Assembly: GCF_002727185.1 (NCBI RefSeq)
Contig: NZ_NIZW01000021.1
Span: forward strand, 1-64,000
Reading direction: 5' to 3'
Length of the DNA stretch: 64,000 nucleotides
DNA from: Rhodopirellula bahusiensis
GTDB lineage: Bacteria; Planctomycetota; Planctomycetia; Pirellulales; Pirellulaceae
In this document: piece by piece, positions 1 to 8,536 of the stretch
Position numbering within the stretch: position 1 is the first letter of the stretch
Layout: every line of letters begins with the position of its first letter
Made by a program: the position numbers and the translations under genes
Notes under the pieces: model-generated
What the model saw: the letters and a program-made list of their open reading frames with translations, nothing else
Database searches by the model: none
What the model was told of the DNA's origin: nothing

Positions 1-90
1 ACCCACTGACTGGCGAGCCGTATGCGGGAGAACCGCACGTACGGTTCTGAGGGAGGGGAGTCCGGCTCAACCGGACTTCCCTACCCCTAT
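1..90 (+). mobile_element. 3' end of a group II intron (domains V and VI)
   Basis: Positions 15-48 read as a textbook domain V: a GAGCCGTATGCGG arm, a GAGA-type loop and a CCGCACGTACGGTTC return arm, 34 nt in all. Domain VI follows at about 51-88: a GTCCGG/CCGGAC stem with a CTCAA loop, then a lower GGGG/CCCC stem with an unpaired A near 83 that would be the branch-point adenosine. The intron ends at CCCCTAT (about position 90), matching the usual 3' AY end. The rest of the intron, and any intron-encoded reverse transcriptase, lies to the left of the window. What follows (CAGGTGCTGG) is identical to the second copy of the neighbouring repeat at 379, which fixes the 3' splice junction at 90/91. 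Confidence 0.88.
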
Positions 91-267
91 CAGGTGCTGG
101 TCGATGATTGCTGCGCGTTTGTTGATGGTTTCAGTAGGTTTGGCGGGCGTCGCAAGGCGTCGACTTGATCGGCGACGATCTTGAATAGCCATTCGGTGTC
201 GACTGTTGATTCAGGCGTTACTCCGCACCACCAGCAATCACGTAGCCGACAGAGGCCCTCTGTCGGC
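91..267. repeat. Palindrome-ended repeat, copy 1 (left end replaced by the intron)
   Basis: This stretch repeats at 379-555 with scattered substitutions; the offset is 288 bp. Its right end is a perfect palindrome at 245-267 (GCCGACAGAGG, one base, then the reverse complement). The left palindrome present in copy 2 is missing here because the group II intron joins directly at position 91. Short open frames inside it carry no recognisable protein and are not supported. The paired hairpins and inverted ends suggest a MITE-like or REP/BIME-type element; that identity is inferred. Confidence 0.75.
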
Positions 268-353
268 AAGGCAGATCAGCCACATGTGGCAGGCATCCGA
301 AAGCTCGTGCCCGCTGGGGTGAGCAATCGCTTGCTGCGATTGATTGCGCTCAT

Positions 354-555
354 GCCGACTGAGGGCCTCAGTCGGCTACAGGTGCTGGTCGGTGATTGCT
401 GTGCGCTTGTTGATGGTTTCAGTAGGTTTGGCGGATATCGCAAGGCGTCGACTTGATCGGCGACGATTCTGAATGGCCATTCGGTGTCGCCTGTCGATTC
501 AGGCGGGGCTCCGCTCAACCAGCAATCACGTAGCCGACAGAGGCCCTCTGTCGGC
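354..555. repeat. Palindrome-ended repeat, copy 2 (complete)
   Basis: A complete 202-bp unit. It opens with the palindrome at 354-376 (GCCGACTGAGG, one base, reverse complement) and closes with a related palindrome at 533-555 (GCCGACAGAGG, one base, reverse complement). The ends are inverted relative to each other: GTCGGCTAC leads inward on the left and GTAGCCGAC leads outward on the right, with CTGGT/ACCAG further in. The 86 bp between the two copies (268-353) and the 117 bp after this one (556-672) hold nothing recognisable. Confidence 0.75.
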
Positions 556-672
556 ATCAAAAGATCTCACGCGACAGACATGCGTGAGGTAACGATCGAT
601 TCAACCCGAGTCAGTAGGGTCGTATTCGGGAAAGCGGTGATACGCGGTAACTGAGTTGGGTGGCTCGGCCAA

Positions 673-2169
673 TCAGTCTTTTTCGGTTGGTGGGAACCGT
701 TTGCGTTGCTCGCTTGGGACTGGTTTTCCGCTCTTGAGGCTCCACCATTCGTGAGCACGCTTGGGATCGTAGCTCGGGTTGGGAATCGGTGTCCGAGCCA
801 ACACGTTGCTTCTCCACTGCGTCAGTTTGCGTTTGAGGTCGCCCGCTCGGCCCTGCTTCTCGGAGGCTAAGTTTTTCGTTTCGCCCAAGTCACTGGCTAG
901 GTTGTAAAGTTCCAGATCTCCGGTGCCGTCGAGGTATTCGATCAGCTTCCAATCTCGCTCGCGAATCGTGCTGGCGGGACGATCGTGGTGGTAGTGTGGG
1001 TAGTGCCAATGCAATGCCTTGCGATCGAGCATTGATGTTGGATTCGACAGCAAAGGCAGCAGGCTGTGGCCATCGATGGTTTGATTGGTCGGCAGTTCGC
1101 CACCGGCCATCTCAACGAAAGTCGGGTAGAAGTCATGGCTGATGGTTGGCTCAACACACACCGTGGATGCTTTTGTGGCATTTGGGTGGCGGATGATCAG
1201 CGGAACACGAATTCCACCTTCATGAAGCGAGCCCTTTTCGCCTTTGAGCGGAGCTTGGCTGCTGACCAGATCATCGGCCGACTCGCGGTAGTCGTAGCGT
1301 CGGTAGAGTCCGCCATTGTCGGACGTGAAGACAATCATCGTGTCGTCGGCGATCTGGAGTTCATCGAGCGAAGCGACCAAACGGCCGACCATGTCATCGC
1401 AATGCTCGATCATTGCGGCGTAGACCGGATGGGGGAGCGATTGCCCGGTTTGCTTGGTCTTGGCTTCGTACTTCTGAACCTTTTCTGACATCGCGCCCAG
1501 CGGAATGTGAACCGCGAAAGGTGAAAGCATCAGGAAGAAAGGTTCGTCTTTGTTCTGACGCATGAAGTCAATGCACAGATCGGCTTCGAAATCTGTTCGG
1601 TACTGGTCCGGCTTGGGCTTCAGATCCTTTCGGCCCTGCACCCGATAGCGACCGGGAAGGTGCGGTCCACCAATGACAGCGCTGAAGTCGTAGCCCTGTC
1701 GATCGGGTTGAAACTCAGGCGCATTGCCGAGATGCCATTTGCCGACATATCCGGTGGTGTATCCGGAAGCTTTCAATGATTCCGCAACCGTGACCGTGTC
1801 GAGTGGCAACGCCATCGTGGTTTGTGGCGTGATGACTCGTTCGAACGGTCGCCAGTGACCGGGGATGTGCGCGGTGATCCCGATCCTCGCTTGGTTCTGC
1901 CCGGATTGCAACGCGCATCGAGTCGGTGAGCACACGGCGCCGGAGGCATAGAAGTTGGTGAACCGCAAACCTTCCGCGGCGAGTTGATCGATGTGTGGTG
2001 TTTCGACAAAGTCGTTGCCGTAGCAACCGATGTCTTTCCATCCCAGGTCATCAATGAAGATCAACAGAATGTTGGGCTGGTCAGCGTGGGCTTGCGCTGG
2101 GAACCAGCAAGCGATCATCGCGAATGCGAAGGCGAACGGCGTCACTCGATGTGTCACGGCAATTTCCAT
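673..2169 (-). CDS. Exported arylsulfatase (formylglycine-dependent sulfatase)
   Basis: A 498-aa sulfatase of the alkaline-phosphatase superfamily, expected to hydrolyse sulfate esters, plausibly on sulfated polysaccharides. A signal peptide (residues 1 to about 29, ending AQAHA) precedes the metal-binding start NILLIFIDDLGW with Asp40 and Asp41. The activation motif C80-S-P-T-R84 is intact, so Cys80 should be converted to formylglycine. Further family motifs are GKWHLG near residue 144 and TSDNGG in the middle. Length is normal for the family. It starts at ATG and lies 147 bp after secDF, separated by a terminator, so it is probably transcribed on its own. The substrate cannot be read from sequence. 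Sulfatases are strongly expanded in Rhodopirellula, and this is one of that set. Confidence 0.93.
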   Translation of the reverse strand: MEIAVTHRVTPFAFAFAMIACWFPAQAHADQPNILLIFIDDLGWKDIGCYGNDFVETPHIDQLAAEGLRFTNFYASGAVCSPTRCALQSGQNQARIGITAHIPGHWRPFERVITPQTTMALPLDTVTVAESLKASGYTTGYVGKWHLGNAPEFQPDRQGYDFSAVIGGPHLPGRYRVQGRKDLKPKPDQYRTDFEADLCIDFMRQNKDEPFFLMLSPFAVHIPLGAMSEKVQKYEAKTKQTGQSLPHPVYAAMIEHCDDMVGRLVASLDELQIADDTMIVFTSDNGGLYRRYDYRESADDLVSSQAPLKGEKGSLHEGGIRVPLIIRHPNATKASTVCVEPTISHDFYPTFVEMAGGELPTNQTIDGHSLLPLLSNPTSMLDRKALHWHYPHYHHDRPASTIRERDWKLIEYLDGTGDLELYNLASDLGETKNLASEKQGRAGDLKRKLTQWRSNVLARTPIPNPSYDPKRAHEWWSLKSGKPVPSEQRKRFPPTEKD

Positions 2170-2237
2170 GAGGTGGGGATGGAAGGTGGGACGTCGAATG
2201 ATAGTCGATTGAGTGTGGCTGATTGGAGCTGCGCATG

Positions 2238-2275
2238 AAAAAAACTCCCTTCCGATGATTCGAAAGGGAGTTTCG
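2238..2275 (-). terminator. Rho-independent terminator after secDF
   Basis: On the minus strand AAACTCCC and GGGAGTTT form the stem around a loop of about 16 nt, and the right arm runs into seven T residues. It sits 40 bp downstream of the secDF stop and ends the yajC-secDF transcript before the sulfatase gene. Confidence 0.85.
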
Positions 2276-2316
2276 TTGTTTTCTCAGGATCGTCGCAGAT
2301 GAACTGCAGAGAGCGA

Positions 2317-5300
2317 TCAGGCGTTGGCTGCCTTCTTCTCTTCGCGTTCGACCAACCACAGAAGCACTGGGCTGGCAACAAACACGCTGCTGTAAGTACC
2401 GACGATAACGCCGATCACCAAAGCGAACGCGAAAGCGTGGATGCCTTCGCCGCCGAAAGCGTAGAGCAACGCGACCACGATCAAAGTGGTCAACGATGTC
2501 AGCAACGTTCGGCTGAGCGTTTGGTTGATGCTGGTATTGATCATCTCGCCGGTCAAACGAGGAGCTTTGCCCTTCGTCTCGCGAATTCGGTCAAAGACAA
2601 CAATCGTATCGTTGAGCGAGTAACCAATGATCGTCAGCAACGCGGCAACAACCGTCAGCGAGATCTTGAAAGGATCGATCAACAAGAAGCCGAGAGCGTC
2701 GGCGACCCAGTAGCTGATTGCAATTGCACCCAGGGTGATCGCGACGTCGTGAAGCAAGGCGACCACAGCGGCCAGGCCATAGATGACGCGTTGGAATCGG
2801 AACCAGATGTAGCCGATGATGCAAAGCAGCGAAGCGAACAGGGCTCCGAATGCTCGGCTAATCATGTCGCCAGCGACGCGAGCACCAACAGCACTGCTGC
2901 TGATCCAAACCGGATCGCTGTCGAGTTGTTTTTCCATTTCACCCATGACCTTGATGGCGTTGTCACCACCAAGTGGCAATTGAACACGCCATTTAGGGAA
3001 CGCCAAAGTCGAACCAGGCGACCAAGCTTCAATGTCTTCCCCGAGTGGTTTGACGATGATTCCTTCTCTTTGTATTGGAACGCCAACCGCTTCCGCGGCT
3101 GCCACGATCGAATCGACCAATCCTTCCTCGTTTTTCACGGCAACTTTGTCGCTGCCTTTGATTCCGAGCGAGATGTCCGTGGTGCTGAAAGCAAGGCCGG
3201 GGAATTCGCGAGCCTCCATTTTCGGTCCATCCGATTCCGCATCGGTTGTTTCTTCGGCCTCTGCTTCTTCAACAGGGGCTTCTTCTTCGTCGTCTTGAGC
3301 GATCACCAGCATCACGCCGTTGTCGGCCGATTGCCACTGGCTGGTCGCAGAATCCGAAGGTTCAGCGGGATCAGATGAGCTGGTTTCATCCGTGTCAGGA
3401 GCGGCAGTTTCTTGCGTTGCACCTTCCAAGTCAGCCGGAGTGATGTCGACGCTGTAGGTCACCAAGCCAACTGATTCGGAAGCCGCGAAGCCTTCTCGAA
3501 TAACCTGTTTCAGGTCTTCGACTCGCTCAACGGAGGAGTCGACTTTGAAGACCGTGCCTTCTTCGGCACCTTCCATCGAGACGCCGTTGACCGTGAATTG
3601 AACCGAATCGTTCTCGGATGATGCCACAGCGTTGTCCATGATCTTGCGAACTTCGTCGGCTTCGGTTGGTTGGTCAACTCGGAATTGAACAGAGGAACCA
3701 CCGGCAAAGTCGATGTCGAGGATGCTTTGTCCGCGAGCGAACAAGGCAGCCAAGCCACAAACGACCAAGATGGCCGAAAGAGTCAGCGTCATTTTGCCTT
3801 TGCTGATGAAGTTGAACTGTCCACCGCCGGCGAACGCCGAACGAATGCTGTTGACGCCATCGGACATGCCAAGTGACAGGAACCCGCGACGCTCAGCCAA
3901 GTCGAAGATCGTTCGCGAAACGTAGATCGCGGTGAACATCGAGTAGAGAATGCCCAAGATCAACGTGACGGCGAAGCCGCGAATTTGATCGGTACCGATC
4001 GCATAAAGAACGATGGCGGTGATCAGAGTTGTCAGGTTGGCATCGATAATCGTCGTGGTCGCTCGAGCGAAACCGTTGCGAATCGCCATGCGAGCCTTGG
4101 CTCCCTTGTTCAATTCTTCTCGGATGCGTTCGAAGATCAAAACGTTGGCGTCGACTGACATACCGACGGTCAGAACCAAACCGGCGAGTCCGGGCAGGGT
4201 CAGCGGTTGGTTGATGAAGACCATCGTGGCCAAAATCATGGCCATGTTCATGACCAACGCGATGCAGGCAACGACGCCAGCGAAGCGGTAGTAAACCAGG
4301 ATGAAGATGAGGACCAAGCCGAGCGAAACGGCGATCGAATACAGACCCTTTGTTCGCGTGTCAGCACCCAATGTCGCACCGACTTCGTTTTCGGCGATGG
4401 GTTGCTTGGTCACGGTCGCCGGCAATTGGCCAGCTTTCAGGATCTGCACCAGCGAGTCGACTTGATCGCGGGTGAAGTTACCCGTGATGCGACCGTTTTT
4501 GTTCATCGGTTCTTGGATCGAAGGAGCCGAAAGCAGCTCATCATCGAGCACGATGCCCAATTGTCGAGTTCGCGATCCATCGGGAGCGTTGTTCGTCGTC
4601 AGGGCTCGGAATCGACCCGAACCCATGTCAGTCAAAGTGAAGGCGACGGCGGGAGCACCGGTTTCGTCGAAGGTGCTGGCGGCGTACGCGAGGTCTTCGC
4701 CGAGGATGTCCAGTTTTGGATTGATCACCATCAGGACTTCGATGTTGTCGAAATCTTGCGTCTTCAACCATTTCGCGACTGAAACGGATTCGTCACCGAT
4801 GCGAGCTTCCGGTGGGACGTTCAGAATCGCACCGGTGCGCGGGTTGCGAGCCAAGGCTCCTGAGACGGGAACCAACATTGGACGGACGCCATCGGTCTCT
4901 TTTTCTTCGAAACCAATGCGAGCCCAGATTCCGTAGAGCGAATCGTCGGGCTTGCCGACCATGTCTCGGGTGGCGATGCCGGGTTGAGTCGATTCGGCTT
5001 GCTCAATCGCTTGGTTGATCAGCGTTTGGTGATCGAATTGGTTGGCCAGAATCGCGAAACGCAACTGTCCGGCTTCTTCCACCAATCCCTTGATGCGATC
5101 GACCGCGTCGGGGTCTTTCTCTGGGATGATGATTTCGATTTGTTGTTCGCCGTAGGGGCGAATGACGATTTCTTGCGTGCCGGCGGGGTTGATTCGGCGG
5201 GTCAGCGGACCGACCAAATCTTCACTGGTGATTCGCTGTCCTCCGCTTTCGATAACAGCCGCTTGCTTTTCCGGATCCAGTTCGTAGACCAAGATCGTAC

Positions 5301-5595
5301 CGCCCGACAAGTCGATGCCGAGGCTGGGGAACTTGTTGGCAAGGGTCACGCCGCTGGCGGTGATCGCGAGCAAGATGAAACCGAAGCGAGTGCCGTAGGT
5401 TGGCATCTTCAAGGATTTCGCCAAGAAGTTGCCAACGATGAACGGCAGAATCAGAACGGCCGCGGCGCTGAGCAGCGTCACGATTTGTCCGGTGCTGATG
5501 CCTTTGGAGACTTCGCTTGCGACGGCAGCGTCGGTCTGCGCGAGCCACTGGGCCGAAATCGAGTGGCAAAGATCGGGAAGAGTCGAAAGATCCAT
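2317..5595 (-). CDS. secDF: SecD-SecF fusion, preprotein translocase accessory subunit
   Basis: A single 1092-aa protein joins SecD and SecF, the membrane complex that uses proton-motive force to pull secreted proteins through SecYEG. The SecD half has the LGIDLSGG motif near residues 92-99 and GMSVDANVLIFERIREE near 480. The SecF half begins about residue 610 with LDIDFAGGSS and has GYSLNDTIVVFDRIRE near 990. Each half shows the expected six-segment membrane layout. Two additions are unusual: about 50 extra N-terminal residues with another hydrophobic segment, and a Glu/Asp-rich insert near residues 765-790 within the SecF periplasmic domain. The frame extends to a TTG at 5637, but the ATG at 5595 is preferred. 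It follows yajC, as in many bacteria, and the two are probably cotranscribed. Confidence 0.95.
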   Translation of the reverse strand: MDLSTLPDLCHSISAQWLAQTDAAVASEVSKGISTGQIVTLLSAAAVLILPFIVGNFLAKSLKMPTYGTRFGFILLAITASGVTLANKFPSLGIDLSGGTILVYELDPEKQAAVIESGGQRITSEDLVGPLTRRINPAGTQEIVIRPYGEQQIEIIIPEKDPDAVDRIKGLVEEAGQLRFAILANQFDHQTLINQAIEQAESTQPGIATRDMVGKPDDSLYGIWARIGFEEKETDGVRPMLVPVSGALARNPRTGAILNVPPEARIGDESVSVAKWLKTQDFDNIEVLMVINPKLDILGEDLAYAASTFDETGAPAVAFTLTDMGSGRFRALTTNNAPDGSRTRQLGIVLDDELLSAPSIQEPMNKNGRITGNFTRDQVDSLVQILKAGQLPATVTKQPIAENEVGATLGADTRTKGLYSIAVSLGLVLIFILVYYRFAGVVACIALVMNMAMILATMVFINQPLTLPGLAGLVLTVGMSVDANVLIFERIREELNKGAKARMAIRNGFARATTTIIDANLTTLITAIVLYAIGTDQIRGFAVTLILGILYSMFTAIYVSRTIFDLAERRGFLSLGMSDGVNSIRSAFAGGGQFNFISKGKMTLTLSAILVVCGLAALFARGQSILDIDFAGGSSVQFRVDQPTEADEVRKIMDNAVASSENDSVQFTVNGVSMEGAEEGTVFKVDSSVERVEDLKQVIREGFAASESVGLVTYSVDITPADLEGATQETAAPDTDETSSSDPAEPSDSATSQWQSADNGVMLVIAQDDEEEAPVEEAEAEETTDAESDGPKMEAREFPGLAFSTTDISLGIKGSDKVAVKNEEGLVDSIVAAAEAVGVPIQREGIIVKPLGEDIEAWSPGSTLAFPKWRVQLPLGGDNAIKVMGEMEKQLDSDPVWISSSAVGARVAGDMISRAFGALFASLLCIIGYIWFRFQRVIYGLAAVVALLHDVAITLGAIAISYWVADALGFLLIDPFKISLTVVAALLTIIGYSLNDTIVVFDRIRETKGKAPRLTGEMINTSINQTLSRTLLTSLTTLIVVALLYAFGGEGIHAFAFALVIGVIVGTYSSVFVASPVLLWLVEREEKKAANA

Positions 5596-5673
5596 CGTGG
5601 TTTCTAAGTACGGGTGCGATGTGTCCGCTGCGACCAAAACCAGTCGCTGTGGGAAGGATGGTTTGGGAAAAGG

Positions 5674-6093
5674 TCAGTCCGACGAATCGTTGTCGGGTTT
5701 GTTTTTCGGTTCGCCAACGATTTTGACGATGGCTGACCGATTGACTTTGATGCGTGTCGAACCGTTCTCGTCGATCTTCAGCGTCACCGTTTCACTGTCC
5801 GGTGCCGCCGAAACGATCGTGCCGTGGATGCCGCCGATCGTGACCACGCGATCATTTTTGGCCATCGAAGACATCATCTTGGCCTCTTCGGCGCGACGTC
5901 GTCGTTCCGGGCCGAAGTACGTGACGTAGAAGATCGCCACGACGCCAACTGGCAAAATCAAAGGGTTTTCGAGAATTCGCTGCAAAATCGAGGGTTCTGC
6001 AGCGGGCGGAGCGTCCTGTGCCAGCAACTGAAAGGCGAGCAAGTTTGCCTGCCGCGTTAGATCGGTTAAGAACAGATCGAAAGAAGGCAACAA
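5674..6093 (-). CDS. yajC: YajC, preprotein translocase subunit
   Basis: A 139-aa YajC-family protein, a small partner of SecDF. A hydrophobic stretch near residues 44-60 (PLILPVGVVAIFYVTYFG) is followed by the family's basic and charged segment (PERRRRAEEAKMM) and the soluble domain with NDRVVTIGGIHGTIV. The Asp/Ser-rich tail is common. No ATG exists before the membrane segment, so the start is a TTG; 6093 or the adjacent TTG are equally possible. It is 78 bp upstream of secDF in the same direction and diverges from the aminotransferase-like gene at 6180, so the 86 bp between them must hold both promoters. Confidence 0.92.
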   Translation of the reverse strand: MLPSFDLFLTDLTRQANLLAFQLLAQDAPPAAEPSILQRILENPLILPVGVVAIFYVTYFGPERRRRAEEAKMMSSMAKNDRVVTIGGIHGTIVSAAPDSETVTLKIDENGSTRIKVNRSAIVKIVGEPKNKPDNDSSD

Positions 6094-6179
6094 GACAGGG
6101 GTTCCGGGGATGATGACACTAGCTTGACGCGGCCCCAGCCGTCCTGGCTGGTGGTTGCCTGCGTCATTCGCAATGCGGC

Positions 6180-7514
6180 ATGATATGGAAGCAAAAAAAT
6201 CGCCACAAGCCCAGCCCTAACTTGCCTCGCCATCCTCCTTTGCGTAGCACCGAGAATCTCTTGGACCTCCCCGCCGATGAATCGTTCGATGTTTTCTCTG
6301 ATGGGTGGCCGGCATGGCCGCCCCGAAACGCCGAATTGACCCAGCAAATCGAACGATCCGTCAGAGAAATCCTGAACGACGGCCAATGGGGGACGTATCC
6401 GGAAACAACCGCCGCGAATTGCGATCAGCCGGGAGTCTATGATCGCTGTCGGGCGGCGGTGGGTCAGGCGGCGAACGAGTGGGCCGCGCCTGAGGGCTTG
6501 GATTCGTTTGGCAGTGCGTCTCATGTTCGTTTGTGCCCATCGGGATCGTCCGCGATTGAATTGGCCCTGCGAGCTTTGGGAGTCGGGCCTGCGGGGGGAA
6601 AGCGGAAAGCCGCGACGAAGGTGATTCTGTCAGCGTATGACTACCCGGGCAATTTTCGAACGGTGGAATTGCTGGGCGGACGTCCCGTGCTCTGCGATAC
6701 CGAGCCGACTCGTGGGATTCGCAGTGGCAGGTCTCCGGCTGGAATTTCGCTGAGTTCGAAAGCGATCCAAGCCATTCAGGCCCCGCCCGAGTCCGTGCTG
6801 CTGATTTCGCACTTGCACGGCCAAGTGGTCGACTCCGGTGGTTTGGCCGAGTTGTGTCGTCAACGTCGGTGGTTCCTGGTCGAGGACGCTTGCCAAGCCA
6901 TCGGGGCGGGACGAATCCGAGAATTGGCGAACGGGCAGACTGTGTTTGTCCCCGTCGGGACGTTGGCGGAATGGACGACTTACAGCTTTGGCGGGAGCAA
7001 GCCGCTGACGTGCGGGAACGGTGGTGCTCTGGCGACCGAGTACGACGGCAAATTTCAAAAGCTGCAAGCGATGGTGGATCGGCCGAGCGATACGTTTCCC
7101 ATGTCGACGCTGCAGTGTGCCGCGTTGCTTCCGCAATTGAGCTGGTTGAATCGTCTGAACCGAATTCGCTGTGAGAACGCCAGGCGGTTGAGCGAGCTGG
7201 ATTGGGCGGAGGTCGGCTGTGCCGCGATTTGGGACGATGATCCTGCGGTCGTTCGGGCTCCGTACAAGTTTCCTGTCTTGGCCCGAGACGCGGCGACTCG
7301 ATCAAAGGTCATCGCGGGATTGCGTTCGATTGGATTGCCATGTGGCGAAGGCTTTCGGGCGATGCATCGCACGAGCGATCGAAGGAGCGACAAACCTGTG
7401 CCGCTCATCAATGCAGCGAAGCTGAGTGACTCGTTGCTGGTCATCGATCATCGGGCACTGTTACCACCAGACGTCGCGGATCGCGTCCGCGAATGTTTGG
7501 CTGAGATGTCATGA
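6180..7514 (+). CDS. DegT/DnrJ/EryC1/StrS-family PLP-dependent enzyme
   Basis: A 444-aa protein of the fold-type I family that usually transaminates nucleotide-linked sugars or related compounds. Visible landmarks: CPSGSSAIELAL near residues 119-130 (cofactor phosphate site), VEDACQA with Asp236 (pairs with the PLP ring nitrogen), and SFGGSKPL with Lys274 as the probable Schiff-base lysine. The GNGGAL segment after the lysine is typical. The chain is somewhat longer than average, with a poorly conserved first 50 residues, so the true start may lie downstream of the ATG used here. No sugar-biosynthesis genes surround it, and the substrate cannot be told. It stands alone between yajC and ppnP. 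Confidence 0.85.
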   Translation: MIWKQKNRHKPSPNLPRHPPLRSTENLLDLPADESFDVFSDGWPAWPPRNAELTQQIERSVREILNDGQWGTYPETTAANCDQPGVYDRCRAAVGQAANEWAAPEGLDSFGSASHVRLCPSGSSAIELALRALGVGPAGGKRKAATKVILSAYDYPGNFRTVELLGGRPVLCDTEPTRGIRSGRSPAGISLSSKAIQAIQAPPESVLLISHLHGQVVDSGGLAELCRQRRWFLVEDACQAIGAGRIRELANGQTVFVPVGTLAEWTTYSFGGSKPLTCGNGGALATEYDGKFQKLQAMVDRPSDTFPMSTLQCAALLPQLSWLNRLNRIRCENARRLSELDWAEVGCAAIWDDDPAVVRAPYKFPVLARDAATRSKVIAGLRSIGLPCGEGFRAMHRTSDRRSDKPVPLINAAKLSDSLLVIDHRALLPPDVADRVRECLAEMS

Positions 7515-7639
7515 GGATCGGTGCCGCGTTTCGATGTTCTCGGATTCTCGCCGCTCGGAATCGAGGCTCGCGAATTTCTGCGGTGTGAATTATCTTCCTC
7601 GGCTTTCCTGTCTCGTTCCCTTTTCCCAGAGATCTCATC

Positions 7640-7918
7640 ATGCAAGTCAACGAATACTTCGACGGCAATGTCACTTCCATCGCATTCGAAAATGGCGAAG
7701 GCCGAGCGACATCGGGCGTGATGTCGGTGGGCGAATACGAATTCGGAACCAGCGAAAAGGAACTGATGAAAATCGTCTCGGGCAAGTTGGAAGCCAAGCT
7801 TCCCGGCGAACCAGGGTTCCGCGCCTACCCAGGTGGGACCGAGTTCAATGTCGATGCGAATCAAAAATTTCAGGTTCGTGTGATCGAGCCGACCGCGTAC
7901 CTCTGCTTCTACAGCTGA
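7640..7918 (+). CDS. ppnP: Pyrimidine/purine nucleoside phosphorylase PpnP
   Basis: A 92-aa cupin-fold protein of the PpnP (formerly DUF1255, YaiE) family, which cleaves nucleosides with phosphate to give the base and ribose 1-phosphate. The whole length matches the family: VNEYFDGNVTSI at the start, TSGVMSVGEYEFGT in the middle, FRAYPGGTEFNVDAN, and the ending AYLCFYS. No signal peptide is present, so it is cytoplasmic. It is 125 bp after the DegT-type gene and probably has its own promoter. Confidence 0.93.
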   Translation: MQVNEYFDGNVTSIAFENGEGRATSGVMSVGEYEFGTSEKELMKIVSGKLEAKLPGEPGFRAYPGGTEFNVDANQKFQVRVIEPTAYLCFYS

Positions 7919-8536
7919 GCGTTTCGCCATATGTCGGCCATCGACTCCGCTCGATGGAAGCTAAGCACGTGAGCGGGAGTCCTTGGGCTTGATCACGTAG
8001 CGGCGTCTCTCAGAGACGCTGTCATTTGCGAGTCTCAGAGAGACTCGCCTACGTGAGGTTCTACCCGATCATTCCTGCCGACCTGCTTAGTAGCTTAGAA
8101 CATTTGTCTCAAATGTTTGCGTGGTTGGGTTGAACCACCGAGACGTGAGACGCGGACGTTTTTGCAGGTTGGCTGGGAGGCGACGTTGCTTGGCGTTGGA
8201 ACGTTTTCTGCCGGAACAGTTGAGGACGACGGTTCTACTCTGGTGCCGGAGCTCCCGTTGGTCGATCCCGCCTACGATCGGCGACGATGGGAAGTCAGCT
8301 CGATGCGAATCGATCGCATTGGAGCTCCATGGACTTCGGGTTGGGTTACAATCACGTTCCCTGTCCGTGAGTGACAAGGTGTCTTCAGATGCGATCTTCC
8401 GCCGGGAAGGGTGACTTAGTCGCCTTCGTCTCGATTCCGGAGGCTGTCGCTCGCCGCACTTCAAGTGCTTGGACACCAACGTTTGCCTCACCCCCGCCGG
8501 AATCCTCCCTCCTGGAACCTTGGTTCTCCCGCTTCC
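7919..8536. other. Gene-free stretch carrying a hairpin repeat
   Basis: This 618-bp gap contains the 130-bp repeat at 7961-8090 (listed separately). The remaining 446 bp up to the next start have open frames in several phases, but none shows a domain, a signal peptide or a good ribosome binding site. I see no RNA gene. Confidence 0.6.
7961..8090. repeat. 130-bp hairpin-ended dispersed repeat, copy A
   Basis: The element is bounded by CTAAGCA on the left and TGCTTAG on the right, an inverted 7-mer. Inside are two hairpins: GCGTCTCTCAGAGACGC, and GCGAGTCTC/GAGACTCGC. They sit in outer inverted arms that read CACGTAG-CGG and CC-CTACGTG. A near-identical 130-bp copy lies at 58278-58407 (about six differences). 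The structure is that of a small non-autonomous mobile repeat. Confidence 0.85.

Noticed and set aside
181-456. A short open frame across both repeat copies
   Set aside because: It spans the palindromes and the repeat boundary; the two copies do not keep a common reading frame, so it is not a gene.
2299-3378. A 359-aa open frame on the plus strand opposite secDF
   Set aside because: It lies fully antisense to the conserved SecF half, has low-complexity Asp/Gln-rich content from the reverse complement of that gene, and shows no domain.
8117-8374. An 85-aa frame between the 130-bp repeat and the ThuA-type gene
   Set aside because: There is no recognisable domain, and overlapping frames on the same strand are equally open.
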